Below are positions 44,542-55,763 of a DNA stretch of 64,000 bases, one piece after another. Numbering within the stretch: position 1 is the first letter of the stretch; every line of letters begins with the position of its first letter. The stretch spans positions 3,224,001 through 3,288,000 of the forward strand of contig NZ_CP055930.1 in assembly GCF_013927005.1 (NCBI RefSeq), in the 5' to 3' direction. Source of the DNA: Enterobacter sp. RHBSTW-00175 (GTDB lineage: Bacteria > Pseudomonadota > Gammaproteobacteria > Enterobacterales > Enterobacteriaceae). Under the pieces are notes generated by a model, which saw only the letters and a program-made list of their open reading frames with translations, made no database searches and had not been told where the DNA came from. Made by a program: the position numbers and the translations under genes.

Positions 44542-44622
44542 ACTGCTTACATGTTAATGGTTGTGTGAAGCACAGTTACACAACCTGATTACCTGGCGGA
44601 CACTAAACTAAGAGAGAGCTCT

Positions 44623-46977
44623 ATGAATCCTGAGCGTTCTGAACGCATTGAAATCCCCGTATTGCCGTTGCGCGATGTGGTGGTTTATCCGCACATGGTC
44701 ATACCCTTATTTGTAGGGCGGGAAAAATCTATCCGTTGCCTTGAAGCCGCCATGGATCATGATAAAAAAATCATGCTGGTTGCGCAGAAAGAAGCTTCAA
44801 CGGATGAGCCGGGTGTAAACGATCTTTTCACCGTCGGGACCGTGGCCTCTATTTTACAAATGCTGAAACTGCCAGACGGCACTGTCAAAGTGCTGGTCGA
44901 AGGTTTGCAGCGTGCGCGTATTACCACTCTGTCTGACAATGGCGAACACTTCTCTGCAAAAGCAGAGTACCTCGATTCGCCGCAGCTTGATGAACGTGAG
45001 CAGGAAGTGCTGGTGCGCACGGCCATTAGCCAGTTCGAAGGCTATATCAAGCTGAACAAGAAAATCCCACCAGAAGTGCTGACGTCGCTGAACAGCATTG
45101 ACGATCCTGCACGTCTGGCGGATACCATCGCTGCTCACATGCCGCTGAAGCTGGCAGACAAACAGTCTGTGCTGGAGATGTCCGACGTGAATGAACGTCT
45201 GGAATATCTGATGGCGATGATGGAATCCGAAATCGATCTGCTCCAGGTTGAGAAACGCATTCGCAACCGTGTGAAAAAGCAGATGGAGAAATCCCAGCGT
45301 GAGTACTATCTGAACGAGCAAATGAAGGCGATTCAGAAAGAACTCGGCGAAATGGACGACGCACCGGACGAAAACGAAGCGCTGAAGCGTAAGATCGACG
45401 CGGCAAAAATGCCGAAAGAGGCGAAAGAAAAAGCCGAAGCAGAACTGCAAAAGCTGAAAATGATGTCTCCAATGTCGGCTGAAGCGACCGTTGTTCGCGG
45501 TTACATTGAGTGGATGGTTCAGGTTCCATGGAATGCCCGCAGCAAGGTCAAAAAAGACCTGCGCCAGGCTCAGGAAATCCTTGATACCGACCACTACGGC
45601 CTTGAGCGCGTTAAAGACCGTATCCTTGAGTACCTCGCGGTACAGAGCCGTGTGAATAAGCTTAAGGGCCCAATCCTGTGTCTGGTAGGGCCTCCAGGGG
45701 TTGGTAAAACCTCTCTGGGTCAGTCTATTGCCAAAGCGACCGGGCGTAAGTACATCCGTATGGCGCTTGGCGGTGTGCGTGATGAAGCTGAAATCCGCGG
45801 TCACCGTCGTACTTATATCGGTTCAATACCGGGCAAACTGATTCAGAAGATGGCGAAAGTGGGCGTTAAAAACCCGCTGTTCCTGCTCGATGAAATCGAC
45901 AAAATGTCGTCTGACATGCGTGGCGATCCGGCGTCAGCACTGCTTGAAGTGTTGGATCCAGAGCAGAACGTGGCGTTCAGCGATCACTATCTGGAAGTTG
46001 ACTACGATCTGAGCGATGTGATGTTCGTAGCGACCTCTAACTCCATGAACATTCCGGCTCCATTGCTGGATCGTATGGAAGTGATCCGTCTGTCGGGTTA
46101 CACCGAAGACGAAAAACTGAACATCGCCAAACGCCACCTGCTGTCTAAGCAGATTGAGCGTAACGCACTGAAAGATAGCGAGATCACGGTTGACGACAGT
46201 GCCATTATTAGCATTATTCGTTATTACACGCGTGAAGCGGGTGTCCGTAGTCTTGAGCGTGAAATCTCTAAACTGTGCCGTAAAGCGGTTAAACAGCTGC
46301 TGCTGGATAAAACCCTCAAGCACATCGAGATTAACGGCGACAATCTGCACGAGTATCTGGGCGTTCAGCGTTTCGACTACGGTCGTGCGGACAGCGAGAA
46401 CCGTGTAGGCCAGGTTACCGGTCTGGCATGGACGGAAGTGGGTGGCGATCTGCTGACCATCGAAACCGCCTGTGTTCCGGGTAAAGGTAAGCTGACATAC
46501 ACCGGTTCCCTGGGTGAAGTGATGCAGGAATCCATTCAGGCTGCGCTGACTGTGGTGCGCGCGCGGGCGGAAAAACTGGGTATCAACCCGGATTTCTACG
46601 AAAAACGCGATATCCACGTCCATGTACCTGAAGGTGCAACACCGAAAGATGGCCCAAGTGCGGGTATTGCCATGTGTACGGCACTGGTTTCTTGTCTGAC
46701 AGGGAACCCGGTTCGTGCCGATGTGGCGATGACGGGCGAAATTACGCTGCGTGGTCAGGTTCTGCCAATTGGTGGTCTGAAAGAAAAACTTCTGGCTGCA
46801 CACCGTGGTGGGATCAAAACTGTATTAATTCCGCATGAAAATAAGCGCGACCTGGAAGAGATTCCGGACAACGTTATTGCCGATTTGGACATCCATCCGG
46901 TGAAGCGTATTGAGGAAGTTCTGACTCTCGCATTGCAGAATGAACCCTCAGGAATGCAGGTTGTAACTGCAAAATAG
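44623..46977 (+). CDS. lon: ATP-dependent endopeptidase Lon
   Basis: Lon is a hexameric AAA+ serine protease that removes misfolded and regulatory proteins such as SulA and RcsA. The 784 residues show the N-terminal substrate domain, Walker A GPPGVGKT, Walker [10 protein letters not shown], and the C-terminal protease domain with Ser679 in [10 protein letters not shown] and the catalytic Lys downstream in [14 protein letters not shown]. The length matches E. coli exactly. A sigma-32 promoter precedes it and a terminator follows. Confidence 0.98.
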   Translation: MNPERSERIEIPVLPLRDVVVYPHMVIPLFVGREKSIRCLEAAMDHDKKIMLVAQKEASTDEPGVNDLFTVGTVASILQMLKLPDGTVKVLVEGLQRARITTLSDNGEHFSAKAEYLDSPQLDEREQEVLVRTAISQFEGYIKLNKKIPPEVLTSLNSIDDPARLADTIAAHMPLKLADKQSVLEMSDVNERLEYLMAMMESEIDLLQVEKRIRNRVKKQMEKSQREYYLNEQMKAIQKELGEMDDAPDENEALKRKIDAAKMPKEAKEKAEAELQKLKMMSPMSAEATVVRGYIEWMVQVPWNARSKVKKDLRQAQEILDTDHYGLERVKDRILEYLAVQSRVNKLKGPILCLVGPPGVGKTSLGQSIAKATGRKYIRMALGGVRDEAEIRGHRRTYIGSIPGKLIQKMAKVGVKNPLFLLDEIDKMSSDMRGDPASALLEVLDPEQNVAFSDHYLEVDYDLSDVMFVATSNSMNIPAPLLDRMEVIRLSGYTEDEKLNIAKRHLLSKQIERNALKDSEITVDDSAIISIIRYYTREAGVRSLEREISKLCRKAVKQLLLDKTLKHIEINGDNLHEYLGVQRFDYGRADSENRVGQVTGLAWTEVGGDLLTIETACVPGKGKLTYTGSLGEVMQESIQAALTVVRARAEKLGINPDFYEKRDIHVHVPEGATPKDGPSAGIAMCTALVSCLTGNPVRADVAMTGEITLRGQVLPIGGLKEKLLAAHRGGIKTVLIPHENKRDLEEIPDNVIADLDIHPVKRIEEVLTLALQNEPSGMQVVTAK

Positions 46978-47008
46978 TGACCTCGCGCAAAGAGCGTCAA
47001 TAAAAACA

Positions 47009-47047
47009 AGGCTGGTAAGTCATTTCGGACTTGCCAGCCTTTTTTTG
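47009..47047 (+). terminator. Terminator after lon
   Basis: AAGGCTGG and CCAGCCTT are the outer arms of a long stem with an inner AAGTC/GACTT, followed by seven T. Confidence 0.9.
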
Positions 47048-47187
47048 TATAGCTAATTTAGATTGCTGATTGGGCTAGCCATCAACAACGGGTGTTGTAA
47101 GGTCATGGCAGGCCTGATATAACTGCTGCGCGGTCGCGCTGTGAAGGATTCAGGTGCGATATAAATTATAAAGAGAGGAAGAGAACA

Positions 47188-47460
47188 GTGAATAAATCTC
47201 AACTGATTGACAAAATTGCTGCGGGTGCTGATATTTCTAAAGCTGCAGCTGGACGTGCGTTAGATGCTTTAATTGCTTCTGTTACTGAATCTCTGCAAGC
47301 TGGGGACGATGTTGCACTGGTAGGTTTCGGTACTTTCGCGGTTAAAGAGCGTGCTGCCCGTACTGGCCGTAACCCTCAGACCGGTAAAGAGATCACCATT
47401 GCTGCTGCTAAAGTGCCGGGCTTCCGTGCCGGTAAAGCGCTGAAAGACGCAGTAAACTGA
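47188..47460 (+). CDS. hupB: DNA-binding protein HU-beta
   Basis: HU-beta is an abundant nucleoid protein that pairs with HU-alpha and bends DNA. The 90-residue protein has the family arm motif [12 protein letters not shown] with the intercalating Pro63, and [17 protein letters not shown]. An AGAGGAAG site precedes the GTG/ATG start region at 47188 (GTG). A terminator follows at 47494-47522. Confidence 0.97.
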   Translation: MNKSQLIDKIAAGADISKAAAGRALDALIASVTESLQAGDDVALVGFGTFAVKERAARTGRNPQTGKEITIAAAKVPGFRAGKALKDAVN

Positions 47461-47493
47461 TTGCTTTCTCGTTTCAGGGAAGCTGAAAAGTAC

Positions 47494-47522
47494 AAGGGCG
47501 CATCATTTGATGTGCCTTTTTT
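47494..47522 (+). terminator. Terminator after hupB
   Basis: GGCGCATCA and TGATGTGCC pair around a TT loop, followed by six T. Confidence 0.88.
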
Positions 47523-47672
47523 GTTTGTCCAGACCTGATTTGTTCGAGTTTATGCGAGTTGTGGGCTGACAATTGCCCCGGTTTCTTGTCACAATACGAC
47601 TTTACGCGCGACGGTCAGGATTTTCCGTCAGCGTCAGGTAACCAGTCACCTACAGCGGAGTGTTGTTACACC

Positions 47673-49544
47673 ATGATGGACAGCTTACGCACGGCTGCTA
47701 ACAGTCTCGTGCTCAAGATTATTTTCGGTATCATTATCGTGTCGTTCATTTTGACCGGCGTGAGCAGTTACCTTATCGGCGCTGGCGCCAACTATGCCGC
47801 AAAAGTGAATGGCCAGGAAATCAGCCGTGGGCAGTTCGAGAACGCTTTCGCGGGTGAACGTAACCGTATGCAGCAACAGCTGGGCGATCAGTTCTCAGAG
47901 CTGGCAGCAAATGAAGGTTACATGAAAACCCTGCGTCAGCAGACGTTGAACCGCCTGATTGACGAAGCGCTGCTTGATCAGTACGCCAGGAACCTGGGTC
48001 TGGGAATCAGCGACGAGCAGGTTAAAAAAGCCATTATCTCTACTCAGGCATTCCAGTCTAACGGTAAATTCGATAACGCTCGCTACAACAGCATCGTCAA
48101 TCAGATGGGTATGTCTGCCGACCAGTACGCGCAGGCGCTGCGTAATCAGCTGACGACCCAGCAACTGATCAATGCCGTGGTTGGCACCGATTTTATGCTC
48201 AAAGGTGAAACTGACGAGCTGGCTGCTCTGGTGTCTCAGCAGCGTGTTGTCCGTGAAGCAACAATTGATGTTGCTGCCCTGGCTGCGAAACAGCAGGTGA
48301 GCGATGACGAAATTAACGCCTACTACGAGCAGAACAAGAACACTTTCGTTGCGCCAGAACAATTCCGTGTAAGCTACATCAAACTGGATGCTGCTGCGTT
48401 GCAGGAAACGGCCTCTGACGCGGACATTCAGTCTTACTACGATCAGCATCAGGATCAGTTCACTCAGCCTCAACGTAACCGCTACAGCGTGATTCAGACC
48501 AAAACTGAAGCTGACGCTAAAGCCGTGCTGGATGAGTTGAACAAAGGCGCTGATTTCGCGACGGTAGCCAAAGCAAAATCCACTGACATTATCTCTGCAA
48601 AAAATGGCGGTGATATGGGCTGGCTGGAAGATGCCACTACCCCGGATGAACTGAAAAATGCAGGCCTGAAAGATAAAGGTCAGCTGTCTGGCGTTATCAA
48701 ATCTTCCGTTGGCTTCCTGGTTGCACGTCTGGACGATATCGAAGCGGCAAAAACCAAGCCGCTGACTGACGTTCGTGACGATATCGCCTCGAAAGTGAAG
48801 CAGGAAAAAGCACTGGATGCCTTCTATGCGTTGCAGCAGAAAGTGAGTGACGCTGCCAGCAATGACAACGAATCACTGGCGGGTGCAGAGCAGGCCGCAG
48901 GTGCAAAAGCGGTTGAGACGGGCTGGTTTGGCCGCGACAACCTGCCGGAAGAGCTGAACTTTAAACCGGTTTCTGATGCCATCTTCAACGGTGGTCTGGT
49001 GGGCGAGAATGGCACACCGGGTAGCAACTCTGACATCATTACCGTGGACGGCGACCGTGCATTCGTTCTGCGTGTAGCCGAGCATAAAGCAGAGGCGGTA
49101 AAACCGCTGGCAGAAGTGAAAGATCAGGTTGTCGCACAGGTTAAACACAACAAAGCGGAACAGCAGGCGAAACTGGATGCTGAGAAGATCCTGGTTGACC
49201 TGAAAGCAGGTAAAGATGATGCCCTGAAAGCGGCGGGTCTGAGCTTCGGTGATGCGAAAACGCTGAGCCGCACGGGGCAGGATCCTGTCAGCCAGGCTGC
49301 GTTTGGTCTTAACCTGCCTGCGAAAGATAAACCAAGCTTTGGCACAACCTCCGACATGCAGGGTAACATTGTTCTGCTGGCGCTGGATGAAGTGAAAGCA
49401 GGTACCATGCCAGAAGCGCAGAAGAAAGCGATGGTTCAGGGCATTACGCAAAACAATGCACAGATCGCGTTCGAAGCAATGATGAGCAACCTGCGTAAAG
49501 AAGCCAAAATCAAGCTGGGTGACATCATTACTCAGCAGCAATAA
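47673..49544 (+). CDS. ppiD: Periplasmic chaperone / parvulin-like PpiD
   Basis: PpiD is an inner-membrane-anchored chaperone at the periplasmic exit of SecYEG that helps folding of secreted and outer-membrane proteins. The 623-residue protein starts MMDSLRTAANSLVLKIIFG, with one membrane helix at about 16-34. A SurA-like N-terminal region is followed by one parvulin domain near residues 265-355 (RNRYSVIQTKTEADAKAVLDEL ... GGDMGWLEDAT). The parvulin domain of E. coli PpiD lacks clear isomerase activity. The upstream in-frame stretch to 47559 has no family match. Confidence 0.96.
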   Translation: MMDSLRTAANSLVLKIIFGIIIVSFILTGVSSYLIGAGANYAAKVNGQEISRGQFENAFAGERNRMQQQLGDQFSELAANEGYMKTLRQQTLNRLIDEALLDQYARNLGLGISDEQVKKAIISTQAFQSNGKFDNARYNSIVNQMGMSADQYAQALRNQLTTQQLINAVVGTDFMLKGETDELAALVSQQRVVREATIDVAALAAKQQVSDDEINAYYEQNKNTFVAPEQFRVSYIKLDAAALQETASDADIQSYYDQHQDQFTQPQRNRYSVIQTKTEADAKAVLDELNKGADFATVAKAKSTDIISAKNGGDMGWLEDATTPDELKNAGLKDKGQLSGVIKSSVGFLVARLDDIEAAKTKPLTDVRDDIASKVKQEKALDAFYALQQKVSDAASNDNESLAGAEQAAGAKAVETGWFGRDNLPEELNFKPVSDAIFNGGLVGENGTPGSNSDIITVDGDRAFVLRVAEHKAEAVKPLAEVKDQVVAQVKHNKAEQQAKLDAEKILVDLKAGKDDALKAAGLSFGDAKTLSRTGQDPVSQAAFGLNLPAKDKPSFGTTSDMQGNIVLLALDEVKAGTMPEAQKKAMVQGITQNNAQIAFEAMMSNLRKEAKIKLGDIITQQQ

Positions 49545-49572
49545 TTACGTATCTGCTCGCAGATTTTCGTAA

Positions 49573-50079
<507 letters not shown>

Positions 50080-50178
50080 TCACGCAATAACTTGCACGGC
50101 GGCAAAAATTTGCCAGGATAAAGAGGTCATACCAGTTATGACCTCTAATCCTATAACAACAGTAAAGGCTATTGCGCT

Positions 50179-50577
50179 ATGCAGACAAAAATCAAAGTAC
50201 GCGGGTATCACCTCGATGTGTACCAGCATGTGAATAACGCCCGCTATCTCGAATTTCTTGAAGAGGCTCGCTGGGACGGGCTGGAAAACAGCGAAAGCTT
50301 TCAGTGGCTGACCGCGCATAACATCGCATTCGTGGTCGTCAACATCAATATCAACTACCGTCGTCCGGCCGTGCTGGGAGATGTCCTTACCGTCACCAGC
50401 CAGGTACAGCAGCTAAACGGAAAAAGTGGTGTGTTAAGCCAGGTGGTAACCCTGGATCCTGAAGGGCAGGTGGTTGCCGATGCGCTGATCACCTTTGTCT
50501 GTATTGATCTTAAAACTCAGAAAGCGTTGCCGCTGGAAGGGGAGTTGCGTGAAAAGCTGGAGTTGATGATCGTATAG
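50179..50577 (+). CDS. fadM: Long-chain acyl-CoA thioesterase FadM (YbaW)
   Basis: FadM hydrolyses long-chain acyl-CoAs, preferring oleate-derived 3,5-tetradecadienoyl-CoA, and is induced by fatty acids through FadR in E. coli. The 132-residue hot-dog-fold protein has the 4-hydroxybenzoyl-CoA thioesterase-type motif HLDVYQHVNNARYLEFLEEARW with the catalytic Asp13. A ribosome site is weak. The downstream toxin-antitoxin locus is an insertion relative to K-12, where queC follows. Confidence 0.95.
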   Translation: MQTKIKVRGYHLDVYQHVNNARYLEFLEEARWDGLENSESFQWLTAHNIAFVVVNININYRRPAVLGDVLTVTSQVQQLNGKSGVLSQVVTLDPEGQVVADALITFVCIDLKTQKALPLEGELREKLELMIV

Positions 50578-50580
50578 ATT

Positions 50581-50602
50581 TTTGTCTTTTATAAAAGACA
50601 AA
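50581..50602. promoter_or_regulatory. Perfect 22-bp palindrome before the toxin-antitoxin genes
   Basis: The 22 bases are an exact palindrome with arms TTTGTCTTTTA / TAAAAGACAAA and a TATAAA-like centre that could be a -10 element. A third TTTTGTC half lies just downstream at about 50605. It ends 22 bp before the toxin start and is the natural candidate for the operator of the HTH antitoxin. Confidence 0.7.
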
Positions 50603-50624
50603 TGGTTTTGTCAGGGATAGAATA

Positions 50625-50974
50625 ATGGACAGGGACTACGTCGTTGTACGTTACCAGACCCGTGACGGGAAAATTCCGTTTGAGGAATGGTAGCGAAAAT
50701 GCAGAAGAAGGATCCGGAGTTAGCGTTTTGGATCCTTCTGCGAATTGACCGTGCGGAAAAAGGCAATTTCGGGGATTATCGTTATCTGAGAAGCGGCGTC
50801 TGGCAAATGAAAATGGATTTTGGTCCCGGTTATCGAGTCTATTTTGCTGTTGAACATCGGGAGGTCCTGTTGTTGCTGATGGGCGGTGACAAAAAGGGCC
50901 AATCATCGGATATAAAACTGGCAATAGACTATTGGAAAGATTATCAAAAGGATAAACCGGATGAGCAAAAGTGA
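50625..50974 (+). pseudogene. Frameshifted RelE/HigB-type toxin
   Basis: The 5' part reads MDRDYVVVRYQTRDGKIPFEEW and then meets TAG at 50691. The rest of a RelE/ParE-superfamily addiction-module killer protein continues in another frame, from about 50690 to the stop at 50974 (LAFWILLRIDRAEKGNFGDYRYLRSGVWQMKMDFGPGYRVYFAVEHREVLLLLMGGDKKGQ). A single lost base near 50690 explains this: adding a C would restore EEWLAKM, the usual family join. An ATG at 50687 could start a version lacking the first strand and helix, but its GAGGA abuts the ATG. Toxin activity is therefore probably lost. It overlaps the antitoxin gene by 14 bases. Confidence 0.8.
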
Positions 50975-51290
50975 ACAAAACTATCCTGCTTCCGTCAGCC
51001 ATGATGAGGCCGTCGTTAAGATGCTTCGCGAAAATCCTTCTTACGCTCAGCTATACCTTCAGGTTGCTTTGGAGGAGATTTATGAAGACCAGGGGATCCC
51101 GGCATATTTAATTGCGTTAAGGCGTGTCATTGAAGCCCAGGGCGGCATCGGTGAAATCTCTGCAAAAGCGGGACTTTCTCGTCAACAGCTTTACCGAACC
51201 CTGTCAGGCAATGGCAACCCAACGCTGACAACGCTGGTGAAAGTCACCCGTGCTGCCGGCGTAAAACTGTTCGACAGCACGGCGAAGTAA
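50961..51290 (+). CDS. HTH antitoxin of a RelE/HigB-type toxin-antitoxin pair
   Basis: This 109-residue protein resembles the addiction module antidote family: an N-terminal segment with SVSHDEAVVKMLRENPSYAQLYLQVALEEI and a C-terminal XRE-type helix-turn-helix (GGIGEISAKAGLSRQQLYRTLSGNGNPTLTTLVKV). It should bind and neutralise the upstream toxin and repress the operon through the palindrome at 50581-50602. An AAAAGGA site precedes the ATG. It is intact although the toxin is frameshifted, which matches the usual order of decay, where the toxin is lost first. Confidence 0.88.
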   Translation: MSKSEQNYPASVSHDEAVVKMLRENPSYAQLYLQVALEEIYEDQGIPAYLIALRRVIEAQGGIGEISAKAGLSRQQLYRTLSGNGNPTLTTLVKVTRAAGVKLFDSTAK

Positions 51291-51291
51291 C

Positions 51292-51987
51292 TTATTTCAG
51301 CCCGGTCTTTTTCTGCAATGCGGCCATCACGCCAGCTTTATCAGCCAGATAGTGGTTCAGCCCATTCGCGCGCAGATTACAGGCCGCGCACTGGCCGCAA
51401 CCGTCGCCCTTAATGCCGTTGTAGCAGGTGAGGGTTTCGCTGCGGACCATATCCAGCTTGCCCCAGTAGTCGGCCAGCGCCCAGGTCTCTGCTTTATCGA
51501 GCCACATCAGCGGTGTTTCAAAGCGGATATCTTTCGCCATCCCCAGATTTACCGCGTGATTGAGCGCTTTAACAAATTCATCGCGGCAATCCGGGTAGCC
51601 GGAGAAGTCGGTTTCACAGACGCCGGTGATCACGGCTTCGGCCTTCACCTGCCAGGCGTAAATCGCCGTCAGGGTCAGGAACAGGATATTACGCCCTGGC
51701 ACGAAGGTATTCGGAATACCGCTGGCATCAGGTTCATAGTCGGGCACAGGAATACTGTCGCGGGTGAGGCTACTGACGGCCAGTTCATTTAGCAGCGTAA
51801 CATCCAGTACCTTGTGCGCACGCGCGCCCAGTTTCAGCGCCAGTTCGCGGGCAACGTCGATTTCAGCGCGATGACGCTGACCATAATCGAAAGTCACACA
51901 GTGAACTTCATCATACTGATGAAGAGCCTGAACCAGGCAGGTAGTGGAATCTTGTCCTCCGCTGAACACGACGACGGCACGTTTCAT
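51292..51987 (-). CDS. queC: 7-cyano-7-deazaguanine synthase QueC
   Basis: QueC makes preQ0 from 7-carboxy-7-deazaguanine, using ATP and ammonia, for queuosine synthesis; queA and tgt at 10793-13046 act later in the pathway. The 231-residue protein has the PP-loop [10 protein letters not shown] and the zinc-binding Cys cluster [18 protein letters not shown]. Its stop is just past the antitoxin stop of the opposite strand. The start at 51987 gives the E. coli length. Confidence 0.96.
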   Translation of the reverse strand: MKRAVVVFSGGQDSTTCLVQALHQYDEVHCVTFDYGQRHRAEIDVARELALKLGARAHKVLDVTLLNELAVSSLTRDSIPVPDYEPDASGIPNTFVPGRNILFLTLTAIYAWQVKAEAVITGVCETDFSGYPDCRDEFVKALNHAVNLGMAKDIRFETPLMWLDKAETWALADYWGKLDMVRSETLTCYNGIKGDGCGQCAACNLRANGLNHYLADKAGVMAALQKKTGLK

Positions 51988-52053
51988 AAATTATCTCGAC
52001 AGTGACGGTAAAAGCGTAATGTTACCGCCTGACCTCGACGGCGACCAGCTTCT

Positions 52054-53754
52054 TCACAATTTAGGTGCCGGCAGCCAGGCCTGCGTAAAATCAAACCAGC
52101 CGCGGGCATTCAGTTGTATGCCGTTGACTCCCGGAGGGGCGCTGATTTGATACTGGTAGTTGAACAGGGGAGTTAGCACTGCACTCTCCATTAATCCGGT
52201 GAATAAAGTCTTAAGACCGACATGCCGGGCTTGCTCATCGGCCTGACTCTGAACGGCATCCAGTGTGGCATGTAGATGGGTAAACTGAGGGGCACTCAGC
52301 AGATGCGGCCAGAGTGCATCACAGCGTAGCCACTGCTCAAGCGTGTATTCCGGCGCTTCGCCGATCAACCTGTCACCCATCATGATGTCCGCATCGGCAA
52401 GACTCAGACAGCCATCCCACGTTTTCGCGTCGTGGAATATCAACGTAAGCTCACAACCTTGCTGCGCAAGGTACTGTTTTAACTGGCTCGCCATGGTGTG
52501 GAGCTCTACGGGCAGATGGTAAAACAGGGTCAGCGTTTTCGGCAGTTGAACATCCCCGAGCTCTGGCCACTGCGGGATACTCCATCCGGGAAGCATTTCC
52601 TGCGTTGGGGTAATCAGCCCCTCGTTAAGCGGCAGCGTATGCAGGAGTTCAGTGAGGTGGATAATATTGATCAGCCGTCTTGCCTGCATTTCGCTTAATC
52701 GTGGGCTCTGTTTCAGGGTGAGATAACAAAAGCCCAGGCTGGTGCTGTTACTCACCAGACGCAGGCTAGCCAGTTCGTCGGGTTCGCCAATGGCAATTTG
52801 CACGGGATGACGGCAGCTTGTACCCAGCCCATAGTCAAAGAGTTGCGGCGTTATCCAGAACTCAATCGCTTTTAACAGGGGATGGCTCAGGTGATACTGC
52901 TCGTGGCTCTCCAGACGAACCAGATCGGGATCGTACAGGGTCAGACGGAAAGGCCCGCTGCCCGTCATGGCCTGCTCAGGATGCGCCAGGCGGCTGCAAT
53001 ATGTCGCCAGCCGGTGCGCAAGCCAGTAATCCGGCTGATGTAAAATAAAGGTCAAACACTGGGGATGCGTCACGTCGATGCGCGAGACACTCTGGAACAG
53101 TTTACGCAGGGCCGGTAAGGCCAACAGTGCAGTCAGACTTTGTTGTAGCTGCACCGTTTCGACTTTATCGCCGTTGTGCCAGTGCAGCGTTGAACGGATG
53201 TAAAAATGCCAGCGCAGCCCATCGGCCGATACCTCCCAGTGGTGAGCAAGATCGCCTGTGGGTTCACTGCTGGTGCCGTTAAAACGCGTCAGCCCGGAGA
53301 ACACTTGCCCCGCCAGATGCTGCTCTGCACGGCCCGCTAAAAAGCCAGGGAGAAGCGGATCCAGCGAGCGGTAATAGGGGATCCGTAGCGTTGGCGTGTC
53401 ATTTTGCCAAAGCCCGCCCAGATAAGGGTGAAGCAGAGTGCGCAAATCTTCCGGTGCAAGCTGCGCCAGTTCCAGCGCGTTATGCTGATGTCCGCTCTTC
53501 AGAGCCTCTTCCATCATCTCATTACGCAGCGATTCCGGCGTGACATGAAACGTGAGAGAGCCGCGTTTACCCCGCCCAGACTGGGCGTGCCAGCTTAACC
53601 AGCCGGCCTCCTGTGCCTGGCGCAGGAGTGTGCGCACATGCCTCTCACTGCAAAAACAGCGGCTGGCAAGCTCTGTTACGGTGACCTTCTGCGGCGCACC
53701 TGCCGAAGGTTGCCACAGGCGTTGATATTGGTTGAGGCGATTAAGCTGGCGCAT
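52054..53754 (-). CDS. ybaE: SgrR-like transcriptional regulator YbaE
   Basis: This 566-residue protein has an N-terminal winged helix-turn-helix ([31 protein letters not shown]) joined to a domain like the periplasmic oligopeptide-binding proteins (SBP_bac_5). This layout is that of SgrR, so a small solute may control DNA binding. There is no signal peptide, so it works in the cytoplasm. Length matches E. coli YbaE. Targets are unknown. It is divergent from cof. Confidence 0.9.
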   Translation of the reverse strand: MRQLNRLNQYQRLWQPSAGAPQKVTVTELASRCFCSERHVRTLLRQAQEAGWLSWHAQSGRGKRGSLTFHVTPESLRNEMMEEALKSGHQHNALELAQLAPEDLRTLLHPYLGGLWQNDTPTLRIPYYRSLDPLLPGFLAGRAEQHLAGQVFSGLTRFNGTSSEPTGDLAHHWEVSADGLRWHFYIRSTLHWHNGDKVETVQLQQSLTALLALPALRKLFQSVSRIDVTHPQCLTFILHQPDYWLAHRLATYCSRLAHPEQAMTGSGPFRLTLYDPDLVRLESHEQYHLSHPLLKAIEFWITPQLFDYGLGTSCRHPVQIAIGEPDELASLRLVSNSTSLGFCYLTLKQSPRLSEMQARRLINIIHLTELLHTLPLNEGLITPTQEMLPGWSIPQWPELGDVQLPKTLTLFYHLPVELHTMASQLKQYLAQQGCELTLIFHDAKTWDGCLSLADADIMMGDRLIGEAPEYTLEQWLRCDALWPHLLSAPQFTHLHATLDAVQSQADEQARHVGLKTLFTGLMESAVLTPLFNYQYQISAPPGVNGIQLNARGWFDFTQAWLPAPKL

Positions 53755-53856
53755 GATAAACCCGGAACAATAATTTCCATCTATTCACTATTACTTCCGT
53801 ATATCTCAGGTAATACTGATGCACAAGTTAACCGCATCACATTTTCGGGAGTAATC

Positions 53857-54675
53857 ATGGCCAGGCTCGCTGCATTTGATATGGACGGCACGCTGTTAAT
53901 GCCGGATCACCGTTTAGGCGATAAAACCCTGAACACCCTGAAGCGCCTGCATGAGCATGATATTACCCTGACCTTTGCGACAGGTCGCCATGTGCTGGAA
54001 ATGCGCCATTTGCTAGGAGCCTTTTCGCTCGATGCGTTTCTGATAACCGGTAACGGGACGCGAATTCACTCCGTTGAAGGGGATGTATTGCATCGTCAGG
54101 ATCTCAGTCCGGAAGTGGCGGATATTGTGCTGCACAGCACCTGGGATACTCAGGCCAGCGTGCATGTCTTTAACGACGAAGGATGGTTTACCGGGCGAGA
54201 AATACCGGAAATGCTGCACGCACATGTCTATAGCGGATTTAAATATCAGTTAATCGATCTGCGCCGTATTCCCGCTCACACGGTGACGAAAATCTGTTTC
54301 TGCGGCGATCATGACGATCTGTGCCGTCTGCGCATTCAGCTTAATGAGGCGCTAGGCGAACGTGCGCATATGACGTTCTCGGCGGTAGATTGCCTGGAAG
54401 TGCTGCCAGTGGGCTGCAATAAAGGCTCGGCGCTGGCGGTGCTGAGCGGCCATCTGGGTTTCACGATGCAGGATTGTATAGCGTTTGGCGACGCCATGAA
54501 CGACCGCGAGATGCTGGGTAGCGTCGGTCGCGGTCTGATTATGGGGAATGCGATGCCGCAGCTTAAAGCGGAGCTACCTCATCTGCCCGTTATTGGACAC
54601 TGCCGTAACGAAGCCGTGTCCCACTTTTTGACTCATTGGCTGGACAAAAACAACCTCCCATATTCCCCCGAATAG
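53857..54675 (+). CDS. cof: HMP-PP phosphatase Cof
   Basis: Cof is a HAD-superfamily (Cof type, C2B cap) phosphatase that hydrolyses the thiamine precursor HMP-PP and other phosphates. The 272-residue protein has the DMDGT motif with Asp8 and Asp10, the GNGTRI loop, the conserved Lys in GCNKGSAL and [10 protein letters not shown]. The ATG at 53857 gives the E. coli start [11 protein letters not shown]; a much longer in-frame stretch upstream lies opposite ybaE. A terminator follows. Confidence 0.95.
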   Translation: MARLAAFDMDGTLLMPDHRLGDKTLNTLKRLHEHDITLTFATGRHVLEMRHLLGAFSLDAFLITGNGTRIHSVEGDVLHRQDLSPEVADIVLHSTWDTQASVHVFNDEGWFTGREIPEMLHAHVYSGFKYQLIDLRRIPAHTVTKICFCGDHDDLCRLRIQLNEALGERAHMTFSAVDCLEVLPVGCNKGSALAVLSGHLGFTMQDCIAFGDAMNDREMLGSVGRGLIMGNAMPQLKAELPHLPVIGHCRNEAVSHFLTHWLDKNNLPYSPE

Positions 54676-54690
54676 TGAGACCCTTCCAGC

Positions 54691-54718
54691 AAGCCAGACT
54701 TCGGTCTGGCTTTTTTTT
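54691..54718. terminator. Terminator between cof and the cysteine synthase-like gene
   Basis: AAGCCAGAC and GTCTGGCTT pair around a TTCG tetraloop and are followed by eight T. It lies between convergent genes. Confidence 0.92.
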
Positions 54719-55763
54719 ATTTCAGCAGTTGCGTGATTTGCGCTTTCCAGGGTTCGATATCACCGATATTCGCCTGCACCCACTCTGCGTTGTAATAGGT
54801 ATCAAGATAACGCTCGCCGCTGTCGCACAGCAGCGTAACGATAGAGCCGGTGCGACCCTCTTCGCGCATCCGCGCGGCTAACTGCAACGCGCCCCACATG
54901 TTTGTGCCCGTAGAAGCACCCACCTTGCGGCCAAGCTGAGCTTCCAGCCAGTGTGCTGTCGCAACGCTTGCTGCATCAGGTACGCGCAGCATTTCATCCA
55001 CAACATCAGGAATAAACGATGGCTCAACGCGCGGGCGGCCAATGCCTTCAATTTTGCTCCCCACCGGGCTACGCAGGGCGACATCGCGGGTTTGCCAGTA
55101 GTCGAGGAACACGGAGTTCTGCGGGTCAACCACCATCAGTTGTGTGTCATAACCCTGGCAACGAATGTAACGGCCAATGGTGGCTGACGTCCCGCCCGTG
55201 CCTGCGCTCATCACAACGTATGCGGGAACGGGATGAGGTTCGTGCGTCATCTGGCGGAAGATGCTGTCCGCGATGTTGTTATTCCCGCGCCAGTCCGTCG
55301 CCCGCTCGGCAAAGGTGAATTGATCCATATAATGACCATTTAACTCGCGAGCCAGCATTTCAGAGGCGGCGTAAATTTCGCAGGCGCTTTCGACAAAGTG
55401 GCAGCGCCCGCCGTAAAACTCAATCTGCTCGATTTTGCGTTTGGCCGTGCAGTAGGGCATCACGGCGATAAACGGCAGGCCTAACAGCCGGGCAAAATAG
55501 GCTTCGGATACCGCGGTGGAGCCGGACGACGATTCAATGATCGTGGTGCCTTCTTTAATCCAGCCGTTACACAAACCGTATAAGAATAGCGAGCGGGCCA
55601 GGCGATGTTTCAGGCTACCGGTAGGATGGGTGCTTTCATCTTTCAGGTAGAGTTGAATGCCCGCAAATCCTGGCAGAGAGAGGCGGATTAAATGGGTATC
55701 TGCCGAGCGCTGATAGTCGGCATTGATTTCGCTGATGGCATGTTTAACCCAGGTGCTATTCAT
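54717..55763 (-). CDS. PLP-dependent cysteine synthase-family enzyme, probable cysteine desulfhydrase
   Basis: This 348-residue fold-type II PLP enzyme has Lys52 in [13 protein letters not shown] as the probable cofactor lysine, the [12 protein letters not shown] substrate loop and [10 protein letters not shown] as the phosphate-binding loop. It belongs to the cysteine synthase/cystathionine beta-synthase group. It is divergently transcribed from decR. DecR is a cysteine-responsive activator, and in Pantoea ananatis a decR-type gene (ccdR) controls a neighbouring cysteine desulfhydrase gene (ccdA). By analogy this protein probably breaks down excess L-cysteine to pyruvate, ammonia and sulfide. 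Biosynthetic activity cannot be excluded. K-12 lacks this gene at this position. Confidence 0.82.
   Translation of the reverse strand: MNSTWVKHAISEINADYQRSADTHLIRLSLPGFAGIQLYLKDESTHPTGSLKHRLARSLFLYGLCNGWIKEGTTIIESSSGSTAVSEAYFARLLGLPFIAVMPYCTAKRKIEQIEFYGGRCHFVESACEIYAASEMLARELNGHYMDQFTFAERATDWRGNNNIADSIFRQMTHEPHPVPAYVVMSAGTGGTSATIGRYIRCQGYDTQLMVVDPQNSVFLDYWQTRDVALRSPVGSKIEGIGRPRVEPSFIPDVVDEMLRVPDAASVATAHWLEAQLGRKVGASTGTNMWGALQLAARMREEGRTGSIVTLLCDSGERYLDTYYNAEWVQANIGDIEPWKAQITQLLK

Noticed and set aside
47559..47672. An extension of ppiD by 38 residues at the N-terminus
   Set aside because: The extra residues have no match to PpiD and would bury the signal-anchor helix; MMDSLRTAANS at 47673 fits the family.
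50687..50974. A normal toxin gene starting at the ATG at 50687
   Set aside because: This start would drop the first strand of the RelE fold, its only Shine-Dalgarno abuts the ATG, and the missing part is readable in the other frame just upstream.
53638..53856. An extension of cof by 73 residues upstream
   Set aside because: The stretch lies opposite the 5' end of ybaE and its promoter, and HAD phosphatases begin right before DMDGT.
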